DNA of 11,038 bases from CAKRHR01 sp964423195 (GTDB lineage: Bacteria; Bacillota; Clostridia; Lachnospirales; Lachnospiraceae): NCBI GenBank assembly GCA_964423195.1, contig CAYRDY010000070.1:1-11038 (forward strand), read 5' to 3'. Positions 1 through 8,102 of this stretch are shown here, piece after piece. Position 1 is the first letter of the stretch; every line of letters begins with the position of its first letter. The notes beneath the pieces are model-generated. The model was given only the letters and a program-made list of their open reading frames with translations, ran no database searches and was not told where the DNA came from. A program made the translations under genes and the position numbers.

Positions 1-71
1 GACAGGGGAAAATACGTCAGTATGCTGGAAACAGAGTGAAGATGAGAGACGTATTAATCGAAATAATTCCC

Positions 72-112
72 AATGGGGACGGCCCAAGGCCGTCCCCATT
101 TAATCTTTTTCA
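72..112 (+). terminator. Rho-independent terminator (plus strand)
   Basis: A perfect 13-bp inverted repeat (72-84 pairing with 88-100, GC-rich core GGGGACGGCC, 3-nt loop) is followed on the plus strand by a T-rich tail up to about position 111. This is a classical intrinsic terminator for plus-strand transcription. It probably closes a gene that lies left of the window: frame 1 read from base 1 is open for 12 codons and stops at a TGA at 37-39, which could be that gene's C-terminal end, although 12 codons cannot be identified. On the minus strand the tail is only weakly T-rich, so the hairpin may also stop read-through from the ridA side, less efficiently. Confidence 0.8.
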
Positions 113-205
113 AAAATCAAATTATTCCATAGATGAAAGAAATATCCATGAAAATGTTCTCTTTTTTTCAACAGGCTCTTTCACAGTCTCTCTTTATCCA
201 TTTTG

Positions 206-569
206 TCAATTTTCCACCGCGCTGCCGATCTTTTTAATCCATTTCCCGCTCCTCAGGCGGAACAGGCACCAGACTGCCTTGATGAACTGGTCGATTTTGA
301 GCATAATATAAATCCAGAATGCCGGCCAATGCAGTATCAGACCAGCGAGCGCCCAGTTTTCCGAAAATAAGTACCCAGTTAAAAAATAGATTAATAAAAA
401 AGGAAAAGATTGAAGCGATCAACGGGACATTGGCTTTGCCGATACTGCGCAGGACCAGGCTCGTCGGCTGCGTGATTCCGTGCAGAAATTAGCTTGGAAT
501 CGAAAAAAGCAGATAACCGGTACCTGCCAGGATGATGGCCTCGCCATTCTCAAATCCACGCTGCTTTTT
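206..569 (-). pseudogene. Decayed MATE-family efflux transporter (internal deletion, stop and frameshift)
   Basis: Read on the minus strand directly after ridA, the sequence encodes recognisable MATE (multidrug and toxic compound extrusion) fragments in two frames. The first runs from about 569 and contains AGTGYLLFSIPS, then an in-frame TAA at 489-491, then GITQPTSLVLRSIGKANVP and a hydrophobic helix containing FFNWVLIFGKLGA. These are typical of the MATE segment around TM5-TM6. The second fragment, in another frame, reads FWIYIMLKIDQFIKAVW followed by a basic tail with RSGKW and stops at 206-208; this matches the extreme C-terminus of MATE proteins. The middle of the protein (roughly TM7-TM11) and the N-terminal part are missing, with the junction near 320-355. 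Family assignment is from remembered MATE motifs. The stretch is AT-richer than the operon beside it. It cannot make a functional transporter. Confidence 0.75.
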
Positions 570-571
570 GT

Positions 572-949
572 CTATCTCACAGCCACAGCCTCGATCTCGA
601 CCAGACCACCCTTTGGCAGAGCCGTCACCTGCACGCAGGAGCGCGCCGGCGCCTCGCCCGAAAAATAATCCGCGTAAATGGCGTTGACTTTTGCAAAATC
701 ATTGATGTCCGCCAGAAACACTGTCGTCTTGACGATATTCGCCATCGTCATGTCGCCGGCCTCAAGCACGGCCTTCAGATTTTCAAGCGCCTGCCTTGTC
801 TGTGCCTCCACGCCCTCCGGAAGCGCACCCGTCTCCGGAATCAGTCCCAGCTGGCCGGATGTGTACAATGTCTCCCCCGCCCTGACGGCATGAACATATG
901 GGCCGACCGCTGCCGGCGCCTTCGGTGCATTGACTGTCTCTCTAATCAT
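572..949 (-). CDS. ridA: RidA family reactive enamine/imine deaminase
   Basis: This is a 125-aa protein of the YjgF/YER057c/UK114 (RidA) family. Archetypal members are cytosolic trimers that hydrolyse reactive enamine/imine intermediates, such as 2-aminoacrylate, released by PLP-dependent lyases and dehydratases. Visible family features are GPY (16-18), the strand YTSGQLG (29-35), the substrate-carboxylate Arg103 in ARSCVQV with Cys105, and the C-terminal VEIEAVA with Glu118/Glu120. The Arg is the residue that marks active RidA-type members. Length is normal (about 125-130 aa). The ATG at 949 is chosen because a perfect GGAGG (959-963) lies 9 nt upstream; an in-frame TTG at 958 directly abuts that site and cannot use it. 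It starts 19 nt after the ygfK stop and is the last intact gene of the operon. Its position downstream of two PLP enzymes suggests it protects against their intermediates. Confidence 0.93.
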   Translation of the reverse strand: MIRETVNAPKAPAAVGPYVHAVRAGETLYTSGQLGLIPETGALPEGVEAQTRQALENLKAVLEAGDMTMANIVKTTVFLADINDFAKVNAIYADYFSGEAPARSCVQVTALPKGGLVEIEAVAVR

Positions 950-968
950 TTGAATCAACCTCCATTAT

Positions 969-3900
969 TTAATCCCATAGGTATTTATAATCTGCGTAAA
1001 CTGCCCCGATCAGTTTTCGCACATCCTCATACAGTCCGCAGTTTGAATCAAAGATGCGGTAATCTCGAACCGTCGCCCCCAGCCGCACGCGCGCGGTCAG
1101 CGGCGTCTCCGTCACAAAATAAAATCCCTGATTTTCACTGTCCTCAAAGTCTTCCTGATTGGCAAAAAGGGTCCATTTATCTCTGTAAGGCGCGCTCGCA
1201 TACGGGCAGAATGTCGCGCAGTTGCCGCACGCGTTGCACATCATATCCACATGGAGGATCTGCGGCATGGCCATGCCCGGCACACGGATCTCGACGTTGG
1301 CCCTGTTCGGACAGACATCCACACAATTCTCGCAGATATTCGCGCAGGACAGACACCGATCCGCCTCACACGACGCTGCCGTCTCCGTGACAAGAACGCC
1401 CTTCCTCGGCATAATCTGTTCCGGCGTGGCTGAGGCCTCGCGGTTAAAATCAGGCATCGGTACGCCAAGCCGCCGGCAAATCTCCTTCGCGGCCGCCTGT
1501 GCGCCGGCAATCGCCTGAACAACGGTGGACGGCCCGTAAGCCGCGTCGCCGATCACAAAGACATTCGCCATGCTGCTCTCCATCGTCAAATCATTCAGCA
1601 CTGCCCTTCCCCGCGAATCGACGTCAATTCCGCTGTCCTTAAAGTAGGCGGTGTCGACCTGCTCGCCGACCGCCGCGAGTACCGTATCCACCGCAAGCTC
1701 CGTCAGCTCGCCGGTCGGCTCTGTCTTTCTGCGCCCGTCCGCATTCGCCGCGCCGAGCTTCATTTTCTCACAGACCAGCACGCCGTTCTCGTGGGAAACC
1801 GGCGACAGAAGTTCCATAAACTCAACGCCGTCACGCACCGCCAGCATCAGCTCCTCCTCGTCCGCGGGCATATACCGTTTTGTGCGCCTGTAGATCAGGT
1901 AGACGTGTTCGACGCCCGGCACCCGCCGGACGGCCCTTGCGGCATCCATGGCGGAATTGCCGCCGCCGATCACAGCCACGTTTTTTCCCAGGCCGCTGGA
2001 CAGAGCTGCGTCTCTGCCTGTGCCGCCAGCTGACACATTTTGCCCCGGACTGCCGCAACCCGCGGTTTCGCCGGATAAGACCCTCTCTTCCTGAATTTTC
2101 AGGGCTTCCATCACTTCCAGGGCATTTTTCGCCACGCCCTTCTCCAGATGCATTCGTCCCGACACGCCGGCTCCGACCGCCACCACCACGGCGTCGTACC
2201 CCTCGTCTTTTAATGCCTGCACAGAACGGATCTCCCGACCGGTGAGAATTGTCACTCCGGTCTGCAAAATCAGATCAATATCCCTGTCGACGGACGATGT
2301 CGGAATCCTGAATTCCGGAATCACATAGCGGACAATACCTCCGGCATGTTCGCGCTTTTCAAAGATGGTCGTATCAATTCCGGCGCGCTGCAAAAAATAG
2401 CCTGCCGCCAGACCGGCAGGGCCGCCCCCGACCACAGCCGCGCGTTTCACGCTTTTCGCACGCTCGCGCGGATCGCCATCCCCGTCCGCAACCCGCTGCG
2501 TCCTGTCCTGCGCCTCCTCGCGCAGTTTCCGCCGCATGCGCTCTGCGCCGCTGTTGGCCGCTCTGAGCTTCTCACCGCGGATATTGACCGGAGATTCATA
2601 GAAATTTCGCGTGCACTTTTCCATGCATGGATGCGCGCAGATCGTTCCCGTGATCATCGGCAGCGGATTTTTTTGCATGATCACATCGAGCGCCTCGTCG
2701 TAGCGCCCCTGTCCGCAGAGTTCAATGTAGGCCGGGATATCCTGATGAATCGGACAGCCGCTGTCCTTGCACGGCGCAACGAAGCAATCCAGCAGGGGCA
2801 CCTGATCCCTTGATTTTCTGGACGGCAGCGGTTTGACCGGCTTTAAATAGTGCGGATCTGTCACACAGTCGTCCGAGAGCTTCTGCACCGCCGCCACGTC
2901 GACACCGTCAAACGCCCGATACGGCATTGCCGCCAGCTTGCGCCCGATCTGGGCAAAACGGTTGTACCCGCCGGCCTTGAGCACAGTGGTGGCCATCGTC
3001 ACCGGCCAGATACCCGCCGCAAACAGACGGTCAACATTTTCAACATCCGCCCCGCCGGAATAGGAAATCCTCAGCTTCCCGTCGAAGGCCCGCGCCAGCT
3101 TCGCCGCCACCGCGATCGAACACGGAAACAGCGCGCGGCCAGACATATACATCTCCTCACTCGGCAGTTCTCCCCGCGTCACATCGACAGGAAACGTATT
3201 GGTGAGTTTGACGCCGAACTCGACGCCGGAGCGCGCCGCCAGATCCATCAGGCGACCGATCATCGGCACCGCGTCCTCAAACTGCAAATCATTCTTAAAA
3301 TGAAAATCCCCAAACGCCACCTCGTCATAACCCATGGCGTCCAGACGACGCCTCGCAAAATCATAGCCCAGAAGCGTCGGATTGCATTTGATATAGGTAT
3401 GAAGTCTCTTCTCCCCGATCAGATAAGCGGCAATCTTTTCAATCTCCGACGGCGGGCAGCCGTGCAGCGTCGACAGGGTGACAGAACTGCAGATCCGAGG
3501 TGAGATCGCCTCGATATCCGCCCGCGTCACGTGCTCAAACATATCCGCGTGCGCAAGAAGATAAGCCTTGCAGGACTGAAATATTTCCGTGTCGGACGCG
3601 TCCCTTAGCCCCTCGATAAATCCGTCCACTTTCTCTGATGTAATGCCCGCGAAATCATAGCCGACGCTCATATTGAACACAAAACCGTCACTTCCGCCGA
3701 GGCCGAATTCCTTGGAGATCACTTTCAGCACAAACCATGCCTTGACGTATTCCTCGAAGGCCTGCGGCACATAAAGCTCCGTCGACCACTCGCAGTTGTA
3801 ACATTCATCCGCGGCGCTGATGCAGGGCTTGCCCACGCAGGCAGAGAGTTCATCGCCATCCATGACCTGCACGGTTTTCAGTTCAAAAAACCTGGCGCCG

Positions 3901-4118
3901 GCGTAATACGAGGCAATAATATTCTGCGCCAGCTGGGTGTTCGGCCCCGCCGCCGGCCCGAACGGCGTCTCCAGCTTCCCGTCAAATATCGGCAGCGTCC
4001 TGTCCGCGTCCGCCGCAAAAGACGCGTGCACGCCAAAGACTGTCCCTCTCTCCCTCTTCTCGCTGAGTACCCATTCCATCAGCCGAGGAAATGGTATCAG
4101 CCGCATTTTATCGCTCAT
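969..4118 (-). CDS. ygfK: YgfK: multidomain flavin/Fe-S oxidoreductase (annotated putative selenate reductase subunit)
   Basis: A 1049-aa cytosolic protein matching E. coli YgfK (about 1030 aa) throughout. Residues ~1-430 form a dihydroorotate/dihydropyrimidine-dehydrogenase-like TIM-barrel region (GPAAGPNTQLAQN, TLHGCPPSEIE, KLTNT, SYSGGAD flavin-phosphate-type loop). Residues ~440-900 are a GltD/NfnL-like module with Fe-S cysteines (C445, C450, C455 and CAHPCMEKC near 496-504), an FAD Rossmann motif GGGPAG near 560 and an NAD(P)H motif GGGNSAMDAA near 713. The C-terminus (~915-970) carries two ferredoxin-like motifs, CLSCANICENCVDVCP and CNACGNCATFCP. The old selenate reductase label is weakly founded; neighbours indicate purine catabolism. 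The ATG at 4118 is preferred because AGGGGGA (4128-4134) sits 9 nt upstream and E. coli YgfK begins at an equivalent point; an in-frame ATG at 4139 would add 7 residues. A Gly/Ser-rich stretch of about 25 residues before the NAD(P)H motif looks longer than in E. coli. Confidence 0.93.
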   Translation of the reverse strand: MSDKMRLIPFPRLMEWVLSEKRERGTVFGVHASFAADADRTLPIFDGKLETPFGPAAGPNTQLAQNIIASYYAGARFFELKTVQVMDGDELSACVGKPCISAADECYNCEWSTELYVPQAFEEYVKAWFVLKVISKEFGLGGSDGFVFNMSVGYDFAGITSEKVDGFIEGLRDASDTEIFQSCKAYLLAHADMFEHVTRADIEAISPRICSSVTLSTLHGCPPSEIEKIAAYLIGEKRLHTYIKCNPTLLGYDFARRRLDAMGYDEVAFGDFHFKNDLQFEDAVPMIGRLMDLAARSGVEFGVKLTNTFPVDVTRGELPSEEMYMSGRALFPCSIAVAAKLARAFDGKLRISYSGGADVENVDRLFAAGIWPVTMATTVLKAGGYNRFAQIGRKLAAMPYRAFDGVDVAAVQKLSDDCVTDPHYLKPVKPLPSRKSRDQVPLLDCFVAPCKDSGCPIHQDIPAYIELCGQGRYDEALDVIMQKNPLPMITGTICAHPCMEKCTRNFYESPVNIRGEKLRAANSGAERMRRKLREEAQDRTQRVADGDGDPRERAKSVKRAAVVGGGPAGLAAGYFLQRAGIDTTIFEKREHAGGIVRYVIPEFRIPTSSVDRDIDLILQTGVTILTGREIRSVQALKDEGYDAVVVAVGAGVSGRMHLEKGVAKNALEVMEALKIQEERVLSGETAGCGSPGQNVSAGGTGRDAALSSGLGKNVAVIGGGNSAMDAARAVRRVPGVEHVYLIYRRTKRYMPADEEELMLAVRDGVEFMELLSPVSHENGVLVCEKMKLGAANADGRRKTEPTGELTELAVDTVLAAVGEQVDTAYFKDSGIDVDSRGRAVLNDLTMESSMANVFVIGDAAYGPSTVVQAIAGAQAAAKEICRRLGVPMPDFNREASATPEQIMPRKGVLVTETAASCEADRCLSCANICENCVDVCPNRANVEIRVPGMAMPQILHVDMMCNACGNCATFCPYASAPYRDKWTLFANQEDFEDSENQGFYFVTETPLTARVRLGATVRDYRIFDSNCGLYEDVRKLIGAVYADYKYLWD

Positions 4119-4127
4119 CAGCACTAA

Positions 4128-4134
4128 TCCCCCT
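4128..4134 (-). promoter_or_regulatory. Shine-Dalgarno site setting the ygfK start
   Basis: AGGGGGA on the minus strand lies 9 nt before the ATG at 4118. It falls after the alternative upstream ATG (4139), so it can only serve the downstream start, which supports the shorter YgfK of 1049 aa. Confidence 0.65.
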
Positions 4135-4140
4135 GACATC

Positions 4141-5472
4141 TCATCCGTTGATATCCGCCCACAGCGCCGCCGCCGCTGCCCGGCACTCGGCCATCACTAA
4201 AGCCTCATCAACGCCGATCAGCTCTCTGTCCCTCATCAGCACACGGCCAGCCGCCACCGTCGTCTTCACCGAGCGGCCGGACATGCCGAACAAAATATGG
4301 CTGTTGTAATTATCCGCGTTCATCGGCGTCAATGGGTCGTAATCCACGACAATGATATCCGCCGCCGCGCCCGCTCGCAGCACACCCAGCGGCGTATCGA
4401 AATACCGTCCGGCGATCCGCGCATTCCCCTCAAAGAGCATGGCCGGCACCTCCGCCCATGCCGCGTTCGGGTTGCAGGTGTGATGCTTGTGCAGCACATT
4501 GGCCGCCTTCATCGACTCCAGCATATCGTTGGTGTATCCGTCCGTCCCAAGCCCGGTCAGAATCCCACGGCGAAAGATCTCCATCGTCGGCGGGCAGCCG
4601 CAGGCGTTGCCCATATTGGACTCCGGGTTATGCACCACCATCGTGTCCGTCGCCTTGAGCAATTCCATCTCATGCGGGTTGACATAGATACAGTGCGCCG
4701 CCAGCGTCTGAGGCCCCAAAATATCCATGTCGTAGAGGCGATCGATGGTGCGCTTGCCGTGCCTCTGCAGGCAGTCGCGCAGATCCTCGATCCCCTCTGC
4801 CACATGAATATGGTAGCCGACGCCCTCCGGTTTGTGCGCGTTGCACTGGTACAGCGTCTCGTCCGACAGCGTAAACTGGGCGTGCAGGCCGAACATGCCG
4901 GCGATCAGGCCCGATGTATCTCTCTGTGCCGCCCGGATAAAGGCTTCATTTTCCAGAATACCGGCCATGCACTTTTCTTTTCCGTCGCGGTCTGAAACCT
5001 CATAGCAGAGGCACGAGCGCACGCCATATTTTTTGGCCTCCTCAGCGATCACGAAAAGGCTGTCCCCGATCTCACCATAGCTGGCGTGATGGTCAAAGAT
5101 CGTCGTCACGCCGTTTTTGATGCAGTCAATATAAGTCGCCGCCGCGCTATATCTGGTCTGCTCCAGGTTCAGATGTCGGTCGATCGTCCACCACATCCCA
5201 TCCAGTATATCCAGAAACCCTTTGGGATTGTAGCCGTTGATCGAAAGCCCGCGCGCCATCGCGCTGTAGATATGCTCATGCGCATTGATAAGCCCCGGCA
5301 TGATCACGCCGCCCTGGGCATCTATCCACTCCGCGTCTGGAAATGTCGCCCGTATCTCTCCGGTCGGCCCCACCCCTTTGATCAGGCCATCCTCAAAACA
5401 GACAGCGCCGTCCTCAAACCACGGCTGCGCACTGTCCCTTGTGATCAAGCGCCCGTTCCCTATGATCGTCAC
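4141..5472 (-). CDS. ssnA: SsnA: metal-dependent aminohydrolase of the selenium/purine cluster
   Basis: A 443-aa member of the amidohydrolase superfamily (ATZ/TRZ-guanine deaminase-like clan), almost the same length as E. coli SsnA. Metal-binding and catalytic features are all present: the HEH motif (H65, H67) after VIMPGLINA, the HIHVAE strand (H223), the AAHC strand (H260), VVHNPESNM (H281) and GLGTDG (D311). A conserved FDHHAS segment typical of SsnA lies near residues 126-131. The family should hydrolyse C-N bonds of a purine-derived ring; the exact substrate is not established by sequence. The start is a GTG at 5472 with AAAGGGG (5481-5487) 8 nt upstream; the in-frame GTG at 5481 overlaps that site and is rejected. 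It lies 43 nt after xdh and stops 22 nt before ygfK, the same company it keeps in E. coli. Confidence 0.93.
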   Translation of the reverse strand: MTIIGNGRLITRDSAQPWFEDGAVCFEDGLIKGVGPTGEIRATFPDAEWIDAQGGVIMPGLINAHEHIYSAMARGLSINGYNPKGFLDILDGMWWTIDRHLNLEQTRYSAAATYIDCIKNGVTTIFDHHASYGEIGDSLFVIAEEAKKYGVRSCLCYEVSDRDGKEKCMAGILENEAFIRAAQRDTSGLIAGMFGLHAQFTLSDETLYQCNAHKPEGVGYHIHVAEGIEDLRDCLQRHGKRTIDRLYDMDILGPQTLAAHCIYVNPHEMELLKATDTMVVHNPESNMGNACGCPPTMEIFRRGILTGLGTDGYTNDMLESMKAANVLHKHHTCNPNAAWAEVPAMLFEGNARIAGRYFDTPLGVLRAGAAADIIVVDYDPLTPMNADNYNSHILFGMSGRSVKTTVAAGRVLMRDRELIGVDEALVMAECRAAAAALWADING

Positions 5473-5480
5473 TGTTATCA

Positions 5481-5487
5481 CCCCTTT
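5481..5487 (-). promoter_or_regulatory. Shine-Dalgarno site setting the GTG start of ssnA
   Basis: AAAGGGG on the minus strand is 8 nt before GTG 5472. Because it overlaps the in-frame upstream GTG (5479-5481), it decides the start in favour of the shorter 443-aa protein. Confidence 0.65.
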
Positions 5488-5515
5488 ACACTCTCACACA
5501 TGGCGGCACATCACT

Positions 5516-8068
5516 CTATTTCCTGTACGCCGTATGCTCCAGCGGCAACTTCGTGCGGAATTGCCCGTCGTATCTGTAATAGGCGTGCTGACAGGCCGCC
5601 GCCGTCGGCACGGAACAGATCTCGCCGATTCCCTTGGCGCCGCAGGCCAGCTTTGAGACCTCGTCCGATTTGACAAATTTGACCTCGATCTCCGGCACAT
5701 CCGTAGCCCGCATGAGGCCCAGCCGTCCATAGTTGAGTTTCGGATAGCCGCCAGCCATCGGAAAATCCTCCGTCAGCCCGTAGCCGAGTCCCATGACGAC
5801 CCCGCCCTCGATCTGGCCCTCCGCCATTTTCGGATTGATGACTGTGCCGGCATCGTGCGCGGCGACGACTCTCTTTAGCCGCCCCTGATCGTCAAGAATC
5901 ACGACCTGCGCCGCGTAGCCATAGGCGATGTGGCTGACCGGATTTTCCTTATCGCTGCCCATCGGGTCGGTGCGCCCGTAATATTCCGCGTAAAAATAAC
6001 GCCCTTCCAGCCTGTCAAGGCCGCCCGCGTCCTCAAGCGAATCCTTGAGCTGTGACGCCGCCCGACGCACCGCCTCTCCGGTGAATAAGGTCTGCCTGGA
6101 GGCGGTGGATGTCCCGGAATCCGGCGTCTTCGACGTGTCCGCCATCACATGAATCACCTTTGACGGCGGCAGTCCCGTCACCTCGCACACGATATGAATA
6201 CAGACCGTACCTATGCCCTGGCCCATACAGGCGGCACTGGTCTGAATATAAACCTTCTCGTCCCTCACCAACAGGCGGCAGCGCCCGATATCCGGAATCC
6301 CCACGCCGACGCCGCTGTTCTTCATACATCCGGCGATACCCGCGTATGGGCTTGACTCAAAATCCGCCTTGACCGCCAGTAGCGCCTGCGCGTAGGCCGT
6401 ATCCTCCGACGCGATCTGGCCGTTTGGCAGCACCTGCCCCGGACGAATCGCGTTCTGATAGCGAAACTGCCATGGCGAGATGCCCGCCATCTCAGCAAGC
6501 AGGTTGATATTGCACTCCGTGGCGAAACAGCTCTGGGTCACACCAAAGCCGCGGTAGGCACCTGCCGGGATATTGTTGGTATACACGGCATAGCCGACAA
6601 TATCGACATTCTGATAATTGTACGGCCCCGCCGCGTGCGTGCATGCACGCTGAAGCACAGGCCCGCCTAGCGACGCGTAGGCGCCCGTATCCGAATAGAT
6701 GACCGCCTTCATGCCGGTCAGCATCCCCTGCTCGTTGCAGGCCGTAGTGAAATCCATCTCCATCGCGTGGCGCTTGACATGGCATCTGAGACTCTCCGCC
6801 CTCGAAAACTTCACCTTCACCGGCAGGCCGGTGATCCACGCGGCCAACGCCGCGTGGTGCTGAACCGACATATCCTCCTTGCCGCCGAAACCGCCGCCCA
6901 CAAACATCGTCTCCACGGTCACGCGCTCCGGCGGCAGATCCAAGATGTAGGCGATCTCGTGCTGCTCATCGTAGACGGACTGGCCGCCCGTGTACAGATG
7001 CAGCCCGCCATTTTCCGGAAAAGCGATGGCGCACTCCGGCTCCATAAACGCGTGGTCGGAAAACGGCACCGAATAATGTCTCGTCACTTTATATTTAGAC
7101 CTGGCGATCGCCGCGTCCGCGTCGCCCCGTCGGCACACTTCCCGCGTGAGCAGATTGCCCGTCGTGTGGATCCGCGGCGCGTCCTCCCTGAGCGCGTCCA
7201 TCGGGTTCGTCAGCGGCTCCAGCTCCGTGTACGCCACATCGATCAGCGACAGCACCTCATCGAGATAAGCCTGCTCCCTGACCACGGCCAGCGCCACGGC
7301 ATCGCCGATATATCGGGTGGTTCCACCCTCTTTAATCAGCACATCCCAGTCCTTGCGCACATGGCCGCACTTGTTGACAGGCACTTGAGCCGCTGTGATC
7401 ACGGTGACGCACTGCGGGTGCGCGAGCGCCCTTGAGATATCGATGCGCTCCACGACCGCCCGCGGATATTTGCTGCGCAGCGCCTTGGCGTAAACCATGC
7501 CGGGCAGCTGCACGTCATCCGTAAAGCGGGCATTCCCCAAAACTTTGGCTGCGGCGTCGTAGCGCGGGTAATCCGCCCCGATCCCCGCCGCATCCTCAAT
7601 CTCCGGAATCGGCAGATCCTCGCGGAGATAGCGGGCAACCATCAGAATGGCATCCTCGATCTTGACATATCCCGTGCACCGGCAGATATTGCCGCGGATC
7701 GCCTTCTTGATATCGTCACGTGTCGGATTCAAATTTTCATCCAGCAGCGACTTCGCACAGATGACCATGCCTGGGATGCAAAATCCGCACTGGACAGCGC
7801 CGGCCCTTGCAAAGCAATAGCTGTAAACCGCCTTCTCACGCGCGCTCAGACCCTCAACTGTCACGATCTCCCTTCCGTCCATCCGGGAAATCTTCTGCAC
7901 GCAGGCCTTGACCTTTTTCCCGTCCACGAGAACCGTACATGTGCCACAGGCGCCCTCGCCGCAGCCCTCCTTGACCGATGTCAGCCGCAGTTCCTCGCGC
8001 AGATAATCGATCAGCCGGCCATCTTTTTCTATCTCATGAGTCTCCCCATTGACTGTGATCCGATACAT
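5516..8068 (-). CDS. xdh: Selenium-dependent-type xanthine dehydrogenase, fused [2Fe-2S] and molybdenum domains
   Basis: An 850-aa molybdenum hydroxylase combining two of the three usual XDH modules. Residues 1-~150 carry the two [2Fe-2S] clusters: plant-type C36, C41, C44, C56 and helical-type C94, C97, C129, C131. Residues ~165-850 form the molybdopterin domain, with GGGFGGKED (391-399), AYRGFG (504-509), a GQG loop (CMGQGIG) and the catalytic Glu816 in GAKGIGE. No FAD domain is present and no separate FAD subunit gene is in the window. Length and fusion order match the family called selenium-dependent xanthine dehydrogenase; the selenium there is a labile cofactor ligand, not selenocysteine, and no in-frame TGA occurs. 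Expected reaction: hydroxylation of hypoxanthine/xanthine, or the reverse under reducing conditions, in the cytosol. The ATG is preceded by a run of Gs (8076-8082) at about 7 nt. It follows the threonine-synthase-like gene by 34 nt. Confidence 0.93.
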   Translation of the reverse strand: MYRITVNGETHEIEKDGRLIDYLREELRLTSVKEGCGEGACGTCTVLVDGKKVKACVQKISRMDGREIVTVEGLSAREKAVYSYCFARAGAVQCGFCIPGMVICAKSLLDENLNPTRDDIKKAIRGNICRCTGYVKIEDAILMVARYLREDLPIPEIEDAAGIGADYPRYDAAAKVLGNARFTDDVQLPGMVYAKALRSKYPRAVVERIDISRALAHPQCVTVITAAQVPVNKCGHVRKDWDVLIKEGGTTRYIGDAVALAVVREQAYLDEVLSLIDVAYTELEPLTNPMDALREDAPRIHTTGNLLTREVCRRGDADAAIARSKYKVTRHYSVPFSDHAFMEPECAIAFPENGGLHLYTGGQSVYDEQHEIAYILDLPPERVTVETMFVGGGFGGKEDMSVQHHAALAAWITGLPVKVKFSRAESLRCHVKRHAMEMDFTTACNEQGMLTGMKAVIYSDTGAYASLGGPVLQRACTHAAGPYNYQNVDIVGYAVYTNNIPAGAYRGFGVTQSCFATECNINLLAEMAGISPWQFRYQNAIRPGQVLPNGQIASEDTAYAQALLAVKADFESSPYAGIAGCMKNSGVGVGIPDIGRCRLLVRDEKVYIQTSAACMGQGIGTVCIHIVCEVTGLPPSKVIHVMADTSKTPDSGTSTASRQTLFTGEAVRRAASQLKDSLEDAGGLDRLEGRYFYAEYYGRTDPMGSDKENPVSHIAYGYAAQVVILDDQGRLKRVVAAHDAGTVINPKMAEGQIEGGVVMGLGYGLTEDFPMAGGYPKLNYGRLGLMRATDVPEIEVKFVKSDEVSKLACGAKGIGEICSVPTAAACQHAYYRYDGQFRTKLPLEHTAYRK

Positions 8069-8102
8069 GACCGATCCCCCCCTTCAAAGCCTCATGCAGC
8101 GG

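Noticed and set aside
113..205. AT-rich gap between terminator and MATE remnant as a promoter or small RNA
   Set aside because: It contains T-runs but no convincing -35/-10 pair with a downstream gene and no stable hairpin.
36..311. Plus-strand open frame of 91 codons
   Set aside because: It runs through the terminator hairpin and antisense to the MATE remnant, has no ribosome binding site, and its translation resembles no protein family.
890..1390. Plus-strand open frames of 150-230 codons opposite ygfK, ssnA and xdh (for example 890-1390, 2850-3503, 4297-4995, 6767-7435)
   Set aside because: They are shadows of strongly supported minus-strand genes in GC-rich DNA, with Arg/His/Pro-rich translations and no family features or ribosome binding sites.
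4141..4143. TGA stops at ssnA and the 490-aa PLP gene as possible selenocysteine codons, given the selenium-linked context
   Set aside because: Both proteins end at the normal family length, sequence beyond the TGA shows no homology continuing, and no SECIS-like hairpin is apparent directly downstream. Selenium in this XDH family is a labile cofactor, not selenocysteine.
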